Assembly (NCBI GenBank): GCA_041495205.1
Contig: JBGQCF010000003.1
Coordinates: 65,511 to 129,510 of the forward strand
From: JAHFRG01 sp041495205
GTDB lineage: Bacteria > Pseudomonadota > Gammaproteobacteria > Burkholderiales > JAHFRG01
Direction of reading: 5' to 3'
Length of the DNA: 64,000 nucleotides
Shown here: positions 26,191-34,622 of the stretch, one piece after another
Numbering within the stretch: the first letter of the stretch is position 1
Layout: each line of letters opens with the position of its first letter
Program-made: the position numbers and the translations under genes
Notes under the pieces: model-generated
Database searches by the model: none
Seen by the model: only the letters and a program-made list of their open reading frames with translations
What the model was told of the DNA's origin: nothing

Positions 26191-26460
26191 TAACAAATCC
26201 CCTTATGGTCTCAGGAACCATTGCGAAACTGCGGATTTTGCCTTTATTACTTTGTTGCAGCTTGTCTTTGCTGCTCACATACTGATTTTGTATGCTCCGC
26301 TGCTCAGACTGCGCTGCGCCTCGTCTAAAGGCAAACGTCTTGTTTCGCTTCGGTTCCTATTGGCCTTCCGCTATTCGAGACGGTAAGGCAAGGCAAGGAT
26401 TGAAAGGCCGCAATTATAAGGTTTCCAGGCAGCGCGGGCAACTGGTATATTATCCCCGAC
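26191..26460 (-). promoter_or_regulatory. Leader and promoter region of the rpsF operon with inverted repeats
   Basis: No gene is supported in this stretch. A nine-base inverted repeat (26238-26246 TTGCCTTTA with 26326-26334 TAAAGGCAA) brackets about 80 bases that contain a smaller hairpin (CATAC/GTATG near 26280-26295) and a repeated GCTGCTC. The arrangement could be a structured 5' leader for rpsF, whose product S6 is known in other bacteria to bind its own leader with S18. I did not find the known motif explicitly. Confidence 0.35.
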
Positions 26461-26622
26461 CCATGACGCGATCGGAGACCTTGTGATTTGATGTGCGCGC
26501 ACGCCGAACAACTCGGGGCGAATGCAATCATTGCCGTGCGGTATGACGCGACCGACTTAATGGCGGGCCTGACGGAAGTCCTGTGCTACGGCACCGCAGT
26601 TGTTGTCACAAGCAATAGATAG
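26461..26622 (+). pseudogene. Remnant of a YbjQ/UPF0145-family gene
   Basis: From 26491 a 43-codon frame reads MCAHAEQLGANAIIAVRYD, then ATDLMAGLTEVLCYGTAVVV and a stop at 26620-26622. This matches the C-terminal half of the YbjQ/UPF0145 heavy-metal-binding family, including the LGANA and TEVLxYGTAVVV motifs. The N-terminal half is missing: upstream the frame meets a stop, and a neighbouring frame gives only a possible TRSETL that could join by a one-base shift at about 26484. The gene is thus truncated or frameshifted. It sits between divergent rpsF and convergent rlmB. Confidence 0.7.
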
Positions 26623-26625
26623 CAT

Positions 26626-27360
26626 CTATTTAATGGTTCTCTGTCTTCTCGTTTCAAACAGACATATTCCGCTTGCGACCGATACATTCAGACTTTCCAC
26701 GCTGCCTGCCATGGGAATGCGCACCAGCTCGTCGCAAGTTTCGCGGGTGAGCCGCCGCAGGCCTTCTTGTTCAGCGCCCAGCACCCAGGCAATGGGGCCG
26801 TCAAGTTTTGCCGAGAACAAATCCTGCTCCGAATTGCTATCCGTGCCGATAATCCAAATGTTTCGCTCTTTCAGTGCACGTAGCGTCCGGGCAAGATTGG
26901 TGACAACAATATAAGGTACCGTTTCCGCTGCGCCGCAAGCCACTTTAGATACTGTTGGAGTAATCCCGACTGCGCGATCCTTGGGGGCGATGACCGCTTG
27001 CACACCGCAGGCATCCGCAACGCGCAGGCAAGCGCCAAGGTTGTGCGGGTCTTGAACACCATCCAACACCAGGAGCAATGCCGGTTCGCTTAAGCTATCC
27101 AGCACTTCGTCCAAATCCACACGCTGAGTTTCAGCGGCGGTTTTGGCTGCCACGCCCTGGTGCCGGGCATTTCCAGTCATGCCGTCAAGTCGCGCATGAT
27201 CGAGCATGATGACGCGCAAGCCGTGATTCTCGGCAAGCGCAATTAAAGCTTTCATGCGCGGGTCCTGGCGCGCTCCGTCTAAATAGATTTCTTCCACGCT
27301 TTTGGCATTCTGGCGGATGCGCGCGGTGACCGCGTGAAACCCGTAAATCAGGCGGCTCAT
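26626..27360 (-). CDS. rlmB: 23S rRNA (guanosine-2'-O-)-methyltransferase RlmB
   Basis: A SpoU-class enzyme methylating G2251. The 244-residue protein has the substrate-binding N-domain (IYGFHAVTARIRQ) and the knotted SPOUT domain with LDGVQDPHNLGACLRVADA, the GAEQEGLRRL motif and IPMAGSVESLNVSVA near the C-terminus. The start at 27360 has AAGGTG upstream and lies four bases after the rnr stop. Confidence 0.95.
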   Translation of the reverse strand: MSRLIYGFHAVTARIRQNAKSVEEIYLDGARQDPRMKALIALAENHGLRVIMLDHARLDGMTGNARHQGVAAKTAAETQRVDLDEVLDSLSEPALLLVLDGVQDPHNLGACLRVADACGVQAVIAPKDRAVGITPTVSKVACGAAETVPYIVVTNLARTLRALKERNIWIIGTDSNSEQDLFSAKLDGPIAWVLGAEQEGLRRLTRETCDELVRIPMAGSVESLNVSVASGICLFETRRQRTIK

Positions 27361-27364
27361 GCTT

Positions 27365-29653
27365 TCACCTTGCGCGCAGCGAAACGACTTTTTTTGCTTG
27401 CCGGCTCTTTTTACCCGATGCATCCGGGGCATCTTCGAGAACGAAATCAATTTTGGTGCTTTGCAGATCCACCCTCACCACCTTGATGCGCACCCGGTCT
27501 CCCAAGCGGAATTTCCTGCCGGTGCGCTCGCCCAGCAGAAGATGCTTCCCCGCGTCAAAATGAAAGTAATCGCTCCCCAGATCGGAAATATGCACCAGCC
27601 CTTCTATGTAAATGTCATCGAGCGCCACGAAAATGCCGAAGCCGGTCACCCCGCTCACCGTGCCATCGAAACACTCGTTGATCTTATCCTGCATGTAGTA
27701 ACACTTGAGCCAGGCTTCGACGTCGCGCGTCGCGTCATCGGCGCGGCGCTCGGTGAGCGAGCAATGAATACCCAACTGCTTCCAGTCGCCCGGATTATAG
27801 GTCTTGCCCTGCAACACCGCTGTTATCGCCCGGTGCACCAGCAAATCAGGATAGCGCCGGATCGGCGAAGTGAAATGCGTATAGGACTCGTACGCCAATC
27901 CGAAATGGCCCACGTTGTCCGGGCTGTACATCGCTTGTTGCATAGAACGCAACATTACCGTTTGCAGCAATTGCGCATCAGGACGGTCGCGGATGGCGCT
28001 CAACAGCCTGGCATAATCCCTGGCATGCGGATTGTCGCCTCCGCCCAAATGCAAACCGAATTCCCTGAGAAAACCATGCAAAGCCTCGAGCTTTTCCGGG
28101 GTCGGGCCTTCGTGAATCCGGTATAGCGTGCGCTGTCCATGGCTCTTGAGGAAATCCGAGGCGCAGACGTTGGCGGCCAGCATGCATTCTTCAATCAGGC
28201 GGTGCGCATCGTTGCGCTTTACCGGAACGATGCGCTCGATTTTCCCATGCTCGTTGAAAATCATCTGCGTTTCGATAGTCTCAAAGTCAATCGCACCACG
28301 CTTTTCCCTGGCCTTGGCCAAGACCTTGTAGAGCGTGTAAAGCATTTTGATATGCGTCAGCAGCCTGTTGTAGCGGCGCGCCACATCGCCTTCAGGATGC
28401 TCGAGCATCTCGGCAACCGCGGTGTAGGTGAGCCGCGCCTGCGAGAGCATCACTGCCGGATAAAAACGATATTCACCAATTTCACCATCAGCGGCAACTT
28501 GCATTTCGCACACCATTGTCAGCCGCGCAACTCTCGGGTTGAGCGAGCAAAGATCATTGCTTAAGGCTTCAGGCAGCATCGGGATCACGCGCCGCGGGAA
28601 ATACACTGAGTTGCCGCGTTCCAACGCTTCCCGATCCAGGGCATCTCCCGGCTTCACATAATGACTGACATCGGCAATCGCCACGAACAACTTGAATCCT
28701 TTGCCCTGCGCTTCGCAGTACACCGCGTCGTCAAAATCCTTCGCCGTTTCGCCGTCTATGGTCACCAGCGGAAGACCGCACAGGTCTGCGCGCCCGGCAT
28801 AATCTTTTTCCAGGACCTCATTCGGCAGGTGTTTAGCCAATTTGCCCGCATCCGGCGGAAACACATGCGGCAAATCATGCTTGCGCAGCGCGATCTCGAT
28901 CTCCATCCCCGGGTCCGCGTAATTGCCGAGCACTTCGATTACGCGTCCGACAGGCTGTGCGTGCCTGCTCGGCTGCTCGATTATTTCCACCATCACCACT
29001 TGCCCCGGCTTCGCCGCGTGGATTTCGCCCTGCGGCACTAAAATATCCTGGCTGATGCGCTTGTTTTCAGCCGCCACGAATTGGATGCCGTGCTCTACGT
29101 GCAGCCTGCCCACGAGGCGCTGGTTGGCGCGCGTGAGCACCTCGACGATGCTGGCCTCGGGCCGTCCGCGGCGGTCCACCCCGATTTCGCGCGCCATGAC
29201 CCGGTCGCCGTGCAGCACTTTTTGCATTTCCTTGGGACCGAGAAACAGATCGGGCCCGCCGTCATCCGGTATCAAAAAACCGAAACGGTCGGGATGCCCC
29301 TGCACTGTGCCCTTGATGAGATCGAGCTTGTCCACCACGCATATCGCGCCTTTGCGATTGCGCATGATTTGCCCGTCGCGCTCCATCGCCCGCAGCCGGC
29401 GGTCGAACAGCGCAGCCTCGTGGCCGCCGACCCCAAGGGACCGCAGCAGTGTTTCAACGGAAAGCGGAACGCCCTGCTCTGCGAGAATCTGTAAAATGAA
29501 TTCGCGGCTCGGCAAGGCATCCCGGTATTTCAGGCGTTCGCGCTTAAAATGCGGGTCAAGCTCGCGCAATTTGGATTTCGCTTTGGGCTGCTGGCGCGAC
29601 CGGTGTTCCGCTTTGGTCAAGGATTTAAAATGCTTCGGGGATTTCGTTGACAA
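27365..29653 (-). CDS. rnr: Ribonuclease R
   Basis: A 3'-5' exoribonuclease that degrades structured RNA. The 762-residue protein has a basic N-terminal region with a helix-turn-helix, cold-shock domains, the RNB catalytic domain (TIDGETAKDFDDAVYCE-type motif with its Asp cluster) and an S1 domain near 640-720, then a basic tail. The start is TTG at 29653 with AGGAAA upstream; no in-frame ATG lies near. The tRNA-Leu promoter on the other strand overlaps this start. Confidence 0.95.
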   Translation of the reverse strand: MSTKSPKHFKSLTKAEHRSRQQPKAKSKLRELDPHFKRERLKYRDALPSREFILQILAEQGVPLSVETLLRSLGVGGHEAALFDRRLRAMERDGQIMRNRKGAICVVDKLDLIKGTVQGHPDRFGFLIPDDGGPDLFLGPKEMQKVLHGDRVMAREIGVDRRGRPEASIVEVLTRANQRLVGRLHVEHGIQFVAAENKRISQDILVPQGEIHAAKPGQVVMVEIIEQPSRHAQPVGRVIEVLGNYADPGMEIEIALRKHDLPHVFPPDAGKLAKHLPNEVLEKDYAGRADLCGLPLVTIDGETAKDFDDAVYCEAQGKGFKLFVAIADVSHYVKPGDALDREALERGNSVYFPRRVIPMLPEALSNDLCSLNPRVARLTMVCEMQVAADGEIGEYRFYPAVMLSQARLTYTAVAEMLEHPEGDVARRYNRLLTHIKMLYTLYKVLAKAREKRGAIDFETIETQMIFNEHGKIERIVPVKRNDAHRLIEECMLAANVCASDFLKSHGQRTLYRIHEGPTPEKLEALHGFLREFGLHLGGGDNPHARDYARLLSAIRDRPDAQLLQTVMLRSMQQAMYSPDNVGHFGLAYESYTHFTSPIRRYPDLLVHRAITAVLQGKTYNPGDWKQLGIHCSLTERRADDATRDVEAWLKCYYMQDKINECFDGTVSGVTGFGIFVALDDIYIEGLVHISDLGSDYFHFDAGKHLLLGERTGRKFRLGDRVRIKVVRVDLQSTKIDFVLEDAPDASGKKSRQAKKVVSLRAR

Positions 29654-29675
29654 GAAAATGTTTTCCTATTAGATT
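29647..29675 (+). promoter_or_regulatory. Sigma-70 promoter of tRNA-Leu
   Basis: TTGACA (29647-29652) and TAGATT (29670-29675) are separated by 17 bases, and the tRNA begins 16 bases later. The -35 box is a perfect match and overlaps the TTG start codon of rnr on the other strand, so the two promoters or starts compete for the same DNA. Confidence 0.65.
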
Positions 29676-29690
29676 TGCACCTTCTCGAAA

Positions 29691-29777
29691 GCCGAGATGG
29701 CGGAATTGGTAGACGCACCAGGTTCAGGTCCTGGCGGTGGCAACACTGTGGAGGTTCGAGTCCTCTTCTCGGCACCA
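29691..29777 (+). tRNA. tRNA-Leu (anticodon CAG)
   Basis: Acceptor stem GCCGAGA pairs with TCTCGGC; the anticodon arm is CCAGG-TTCAGGT-CCTGG with anticodon CAG; a long variable arm typical of class II tRNA follows, then the T-loop GGTTCGAGTCC and an encoded CCA end. Confidence 0.97.
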
Positions 29778-29857
29778 AATGGCACGATTCTGGATCTATT
29801 TGAAATAATTAAAGCGTCTTTGCAACCTCCCACCGGCTCCTGCATCATTGATTCTGA

Positions 29858-31150
29858 TTACTTGAACGGGTGGCGCAACACGATGGTTTCTTCGCGCTCC
29901 GCCCCGGTGGAAATCATGTCAATCGGAACATCGCAAATTTCCTCGATGCGCTTGAGATAATTCTGCGCTGCCGACGGCAGGTCTTCAAAACGCTTCAAAC
30001 CCACCGTACTTTCTTTCCATCCGGGAATTTCTTCGTATATCGGTTCGCTCTCGGCGAGCAGTTCCGCGCCCACCGGCAGAATATCGCTCTCCACGCCGTC
30101 AACTTTGTACCCCACTCCCAGGCGCAGCCGTCGCATGCCGTCGAGCACATCAAGTTTGGTAACGCACAAACCCGAGACGCCGTTGATCTGGATCGAGCGC
30201 TTCAGCGCAGCAGCATCGAACCAGCCGCAACGGCGTGGACGCCCGGTGGTCGCGCCGAATTCCTGCCCGCGCGCCGCGAGCTTCTTGCCCACGTCATCGC
30301 TCAATTCGGTAGGAAACGGGCCGGAGCCCACGCGCGTGGTATAGGCTTTGGTAATTCCCAGCACATAGTGCAGCATCTGCGGTCCAATGCCGCTCCCCGC
30401 AGCAGCAGCTCCTGCTACGCAATTGCTGGAAGTGACGTAAGGGTAAGTGCCGTGGTCAATGTCGAGCAGTGTCCCCTGGGCGCCTTCAAACAAAATATTT
30501 TTTCCTTCGCGGCTCGCCTGGAATAACAGGCGCGGCACGTCCGCAACCAGGGGCTTGATTTGCCCGGCAAGCGCGAACGAGTCTTCAAGGGTGCGCTGGA
30601 AATCCACGGTCTTTGCGTGAAAATAATTCTTCAGCACGAAATTGTGGTATTCCAGCACTTCGCGGAGCTTGGCCGCAAAGCGTTCGCGGTGAAACAAATC
30701 CTGCAGGCGGATCGCGCGCCGCGCCGCCTTGTCCTCGTAAGCGGGACCTATGCCGCGTCCGGTAGTGCCGATCTTGCGCGCGCCTTTTGCCGCTTCGCGC
30801 GCCTGATCAAGCGCCGCGTGATAAGGCAGAATCAGCGGACAGGCTTCGCTGATTTTTAATCGCCCGATTACTTCCACTCCGGCTTTTTTGAGCGTAGCCA
30901 TTTCATCCAACAGGGCTTGCGGCGAAACCACCACGCCATTGCCAATATAGCAGTTGACCCCGTTACGCAGGATGCCTGAGGGAATCAGGTGCAACACGGT
31001 TTTCTTGCCGTCAATCACCAGCGTGTGGCCGGCATTATGCCCGCCCTGGAAACGCACCACGCCCTGGGCATGGTCGGTGAGCCAATCCACGACCTTGCCC
31101 TTGCCTTCATCACCCCATTGCATGCCGACGACGACGACGTTTTTCGACAT
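29858..31150 (-). CDS. purA: Adenylosuccinate synthetase
   Basis: PurA makes adenylosuccinate from IMP, aspartate and GTP. The 430-residue protein has the GTP/IMP loop VVVGMQWGDEGKGK, the GGHNAGHT motif and the TTGRGIGPAYEDKAAR loop. The ATG at 31150 is preferred to an upstream in-frame TTG, and lies two bases after the hisZ stop. It is the last gene of the hfq-hflX-hflKC-hisZ-purA run. Confidence 0.97.
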   Translation of the reverse strand: MSKNVVVVGMQWGDEGKGKVVDWLTDHAQGVVRFQGGHNAGHTLVIDGKKTVLHLIPSGILRNGVNCYIGNGVVVSPQALLDEMATLKKAGVEVIGRLKISEACPLILPYHAALDQAREAAKGARKIGTTGRGIGPAYEDKAARRAIRLQDLFHRERFAAKLREVLEYHNFVLKNYFHAKTVDFQRTLEDSFALAGQIKPLVADVPRLLFQASREGKNILFEGAQGTLLDIDHGTYPYVTSSNCVAGAAAAGSGIGPQMLHYVLGITKAYTTRVGSGPFPTELSDDVGKKLAARGQEFGATTGRPRRCGWFDAAALKRSIQINGVSGLCVTKLDVLDGMRRLRLGVGYKVDGVESDILPVGAELLAESEPIYEEIPGWKESTVGLKRFEDLPSAAQNYLKRIEEICDVPIDMISTGAEREETIVLRHPFK

Positions 31151-31152
31151 AC

Positions 31153-32322
31153 TCAATCCGGTCGCTTCAGGCTGCTTACTTCCCAGACTCCGTTGCGCAA
31201 TACCAGGGTGCGGTCACAATTGAGCTCGCGGCGCGAGTTTTCATGCTGTGGCAAATCCACGATCACAATCTCTCCCTGTTCGCGCAAGCGCGCGATCTTT
31301 TCTTGCAGGGCCGCATCCTGCGCATAAGGCGCAAGTATGGCCGTGGTCGCTCCATCTGCGGGCAGTAGCGCAGATACTTCACGCAAATCCATGCTGAATC
31401 CGGTCGCGGGCCGCGCGCGCCCGAAAGTTTTGCCCACTTCGTCATAGCGCCCGCCCAGCGCGACGGCGTTGGCCGAGGCTTTGACGTATGCGCCGAACAC
31501 CACGCCGCTGTGGTAGCGATAGCCGCGCAGCTCGGCCAGATCAAAGCACAGGCTCGCCACCTTATCCCGCAGCTCTTTTGCAAGCGTGCGCAAATCCGCG
31601 AGCGCCGCGGAAATTTCCGGATAATCGGGCAGGTCTTTGGCTGCTCGCTGCAACACTTCGTCGCCGCCATAGAGTTCAGGCAGCAACAGCAGCGCTTGTC
31701 TTACGCGCTGTTCGAGGCCGCGCGTCAACTTGCGCAAAGCGGGCATATCCTTGGATTGCAACGCCCCGAAAAGTTCCGCTTCAAGCTCGCTCGGAACCTC
31801 CCCTCGCTTGGCGATACTGCGAAATACCGCGACATGGCCCACATCGAGATGCACTTCCGCAATGCCGGCTAGCTTGAGCGTTTGCAACATCAGGCGCTGA
31901 ATCTCGCTGTCGCTTTCCAATCCGGCGTGGCCATAAAGCTCGGCGCCTATCTGCAGCGGCTGACGGGTGCGCGCGGATGCCACGGGCAGGGTATGCGCCA
32001 CGCTGCCGCAATAGCATAAACGTGTGATACCCTGACAATTCAGAAGGTGCGCGTCAATGCGCGCCACCTGCGGCGTGATGTCGGCGCGCAGGCCCATCAT
32101 CCGGCCGCTTAACTGGTCCACCAGTTTGAAGGTCTTCAAATCCATGTCACGGCCGGTGCCGGTAAGCAGCGATTCGACATATTCAATGAGCGGCGGAATC
32201 ACCAACTGATAGCCGTGCACATGAAAGAGGTCGAGAATGCCCCGGCGCAATCGCTCAATGCGGCGCGCCTCGGGCGGCAGGATGTCTTCGATGTATTCGG
32301 GAAGCAGCCAGTTACGCATCAT
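31153..32322 (-). CDS. hisZ: ATP phosphoribosyltransferase regulatory subunit HisZ
   Basis: HisZ is a HisRS-like protein that forms an octamer with short HisG and mediates histidine feedback. The 389-residue protein shows class II synthetase-like motifs (GYQLVIPPLIEYVESLL, RADITPQVARI, RYHSGVVFGAYV, LGGRYDEVG) but lacks the anticodon-binding domain of true HisRS, which is present at hisS in this window. The start overlaps the DUF2065 stop by four bases. HisG is not in the window. Confidence 0.93.
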   Translation of the reverse strand: MMRNWLLPEYIEDILPPEARRIERLRRGILDLFHVHGYQLVIPPLIEYVESLLTGTGRDMDLKTFKLVDQLSGRMMGLRADITPQVARIDAHLLNCQGITRLCYCGSVAHTLPVASARTRQPLQIGAELYGHAGLESDSEIQRLMLQTLKLAGIAEVHLDVGHVAVFRSIAKRGEVPSELEAELFGALQSKDMPALRKLTRGLEQRVRQALLLLPELYGGDEVLQRAAKDLPDYPEISAALADLRTLAKELRDKVASLCFDLAELRGYRYHSGVVFGAYVKASANAVALGGRYDEVGKTFGRARPATGFSMDLREVSALLPADGATTAILAPYAQDAALQEKIARLREQGEIVIVDLPQHENSRRELNCDRTLVLRNGVWEVSSLKRPD

Positions 32323-32504
32323 CGCACCAGATAAAGCAGCAGCAGACCGGCGAGCATGGAAGAAAGTCCGATGAAACGGATTTGCCCATCCGTCATCTCG
32401 GTCAGTCTCTTAAACGCTTCGCGCCAAACGGTCGGCAGCAGAAACGGCAGTATTCCCTCCAGCACCAGCATCAGGGCAAACGCTGTCAGCAAAAACTTGG
32501 ACAT
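32319..32504 (-). CDS. DUF2065 membrane protein
   Basis: A 61-residue protein with two hydrophobic spans (about 4-22 and 41-60) separated by WREAFKRLTEMTDGQIRFIG, which is the DUF2065 signature. It is normally encoded between hflC and hisZ. Function unknown; possibly a small partner of the HflKC-FtsH complex. Confidence 0.88.
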   Translation of the reverse strand: MSKFLLTAFALMLVLEGILPFLLPTVWREAFKRLTEMTDGQIRFIGLSSMLAGLLLLYLVR

Positions 32505-32511
32505 GGATCGC

Positions 32512-33387
32512 CTATTTGCCCGGCTTGCCGGCGTGCTTCAGGTATTTAAAGAACTCCGAGTTGGGGTCGAGCACCAGCATGTCGGTCTTATTCTTGAAAC
32601 TTTGCCGGTAGGCTTCCAGGCTGCGGTAAAAAGCGTAAAACTCCGGATTCTGCTGGTAGGCCTCGGCATAGATCGCCGCGCCTTTGGCATCGCCCACGCC
32701 CTTGACTTGCTGCGCCTCGCGGTAGGCTTCAGCGATGATGATTTCGCGCTGGCGGTCGGCGTCGGCGCGGATTTTTTCAGACTCCGCCGCGCCGGTCGAA
32801 CGCAGCTCGTTAGCGACGCGTTTCCTTTCCGCTTCCATGCGGCGGTAAACCGATTCACTCACTTCCTGCGGCAGGTCAACACGCTTGATGCGCACATCCA
32901 GCACATACACGCCGATCTTGCGCGCGTCCTCATTCGCCTTTTCCCGCATCAGGTTCATGATCTTGTCACGTTCGCCGGACACGACATCATGCACGGTGCG
33001 GTTGCCGAATTCGTCGCGCAAGCTGGAATTCACCGTTTGCGCAAGCCGCAACTGCGCCCGCTGCTCGTCGCCGCCGACGCTGATGTAATACTGCCTGACA
33101 TCCGCGATGCGCCATTTGACGAACGAATCCACCAGCACGTTTTTCTTTTCCGAGGTGAGGAAACGCTCCGGCTCGGGGGAATCCAAAGTGAGAATGCGCG
33201 TCTCGAAGAAGCGCACGTTGTCGAGTATCGGGACCTTGAAATACAACCCGGGTTCTTTTTTAACCGAAATGATTTCGCCCAGGCGAAATACGATGGCGTT
33301 CTGCCGCTGGTCCACGGTAAACATGCCGAGGCTGGCTAGCACCAGCACAGCGATTATGCCGATCAGGGCCGCGCCGATATTTCTCAT
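32512..33387 (-). CDS. hflC: HflC, FtsH protease modulator
   Basis: A 291-residue SPFH/prohibitin-family membrane protein with a short N-terminal anchor (about 6-24) and a periplasmic band-7 domain with a coiled-coil tail (EAYREAQQVKGVGDAKGAAIYAEAY in part). It pairs with HflK to enclose FtsH and temper its proteolysis. The start overlaps the hflK stop by four bases. Confidence 0.95.
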   Translation of the reverse strand: MRNIGAALIGIIAVLVLASLGMFTVDQRQNAIVFRLGEIISVKKEPGLYFKVPILDNVRFFETRILTLDSPEPERFLTSEKKNVLVDSFVKWRIADVRQYYISVGGDEQRAQLRLAQTVNSSLRDEFGNRTVHDVVSGERDKIMNLMREKANEDARKIGVYVLDVRIKRVDLPQEVSESVYRRMEAERKRVANELRSTGAAESEKIRADADRQREIIIAEAYREAQQVKGVGDAKGAAIYAEAYQQNPEFYAFYRSLEAYRQSFKNKTDMLVLDPNSEFFKYLKHAGKPGK

Positions 33388-34562
33388 TGGCGTTGCTCCC
33401 GGTCGCGGCTGCGAAACGCTTCGCGCGAACGTGATGTGCTCTCCGGCTGCTGCGCCGACTCAGGTGTCGCAGCTCTCGGCGCAAGTTCCTGCCCGTCCGC
33501 CGGCGAGCCGCCGATATGCAACAGCTTGTCCAGTGGGAAGTACAGCAGATTGGCTCCGGACTTCTGGTCTATCAACACCTTGCTGGTGCTTGAAAGTACC
33601 TGCTGCATCATGTCCAGATACAGGCGGTCGCGCGTCACTCCCGGCGCCTTGGTGTATTCCACCAGGATCTGCCGGAAGCGGCTGGCGTCGCCTTCGGCAT
33701 TGGCAATCACCCGCTGCCGGTAGCCGTCGGCTTCCTGCAAAATGCGCGACGCCGCGCCGCGTGCCTTGGGAATCACATCGTTGGCATACGCTTGGCCTTC
33801 GTTTTTTTGGCGCTCGCGGTCCTGGTTTGCTTTCACCGCATCGTCAAACGCCGCCTGCACCTGCTCCGGCGGCTGCGCGTTCTGCATGGTTACTTTGCTG
33901 ATTTGTATTCCCGTCTTGTAACGGTCGAGGATTTCCTGCATCAGGCTGGTGGCGTGAGCCGCCACCTGCTCGCGGCCTTCATAGAGCACAAAATCCATTC
34001 TGCTTTTTCCCACGATTTCGCGTATCGCTGTTTCCGCGGCCTGCAGCACCGAGTCTTCCGGCGAGCGGTTGTTAAACAGGTAATCCTCGGGGCTTTTCAG
34101 AATGTATTGAACTGCGAACTGGATATCAATGATGTTCTCATCGTCGGTGAGCATCAGCGATTCCTTGATCACCTTGCTTTTGACGTTGTTGCGGTAACCG
34201 ACTTCTACCGTTCTCACTTGCGAGAGATTAACGATTTCCACGCCTTCGATGGGATAAGGCAGATGCCAGCGCGGTCCGGGTTGAGTGGTCTCGAGGTATT
34301 TGCCGAAACGCAACACCACTCCGCGCTGCGACGCATCCACGATATAGAAGCCGCTTGCCAGCCACACCAGCAAAACCAGCACGATGAGCAAACCCAACCC
34401 GCCGCGAAACTGTTTGGGTGCGGCGCTGCCGGGCCCGCCGCCGGAAGAGCGGCCGCGGCCGAACAGCGCATTCAATTTTTCATTGAATCTGCGCCATACT
34501 TCATCAAGGTCGGGCGGGCCTTGGTTGCCGCGCCTGCCCCATTGTGGGTCATTCAATGCCAT
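33384..34562 (-). CDS. hflK: HflK, FtsH protease modulator
   Basis: A 392-residue SPFH protein with a Gly/Pro-rich cytoplasmic head containing WGRRGNQGPPDLDE, one membrane span (about 55-77), the band-7 domain and a coiled coil. The C-terminal region past about 350 is polar and disordered. Coupled to hflC by a four-base overlap and separated from hflX by about 60 bases. Confidence 0.95.
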   Translation of the reverse strand: MALNDPQWGRRGNQGPPDLDEVWRRFNEKLNALFGRGRSSGGGPGSAAPKQFRGGLGLLIVLVLLVWLASGFYIVDASQRGVVLRFGKYLETTQPGPRWHLPYPIEGVEIVNLSQVRTVEVGYRNNVKSKVIKESLMLTDDENIIDIQFAVQYILKSPEDYLFNNRSPEDSVLQAAETAIREIVGKSRMDFVLYEGREQVAAHATSLMQEILDRYKTGIQISKVTMQNAQPPEQVQAAFDDAVKANQDRERQKNEGQAYANDVIPKARGAASRILQEADGYRQRVIANAEGDASRFRQILVEYTKAPGVTRDRLYLDMMQQVLSSTSKVLIDQKSGANLLYFPLDKLLHIGGSPADGQELAPRAATPESAQQPESTSRSREAFRSRDREQRQ

Positions 34563-34622
34563 GTGGTTTATCTCAAATAATCTATTACGGTTGCCGAGGC
34601 GCCCATACTGAGCGGCTCAAGC

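Noticed and set aside
26292..26460. Frame of about 60 codons before the YbjQ remnant
   Set aside because: Only its last few codons could belong to the YbjQ gene; the rest overlaps the rpsF leader and lacks any motif.
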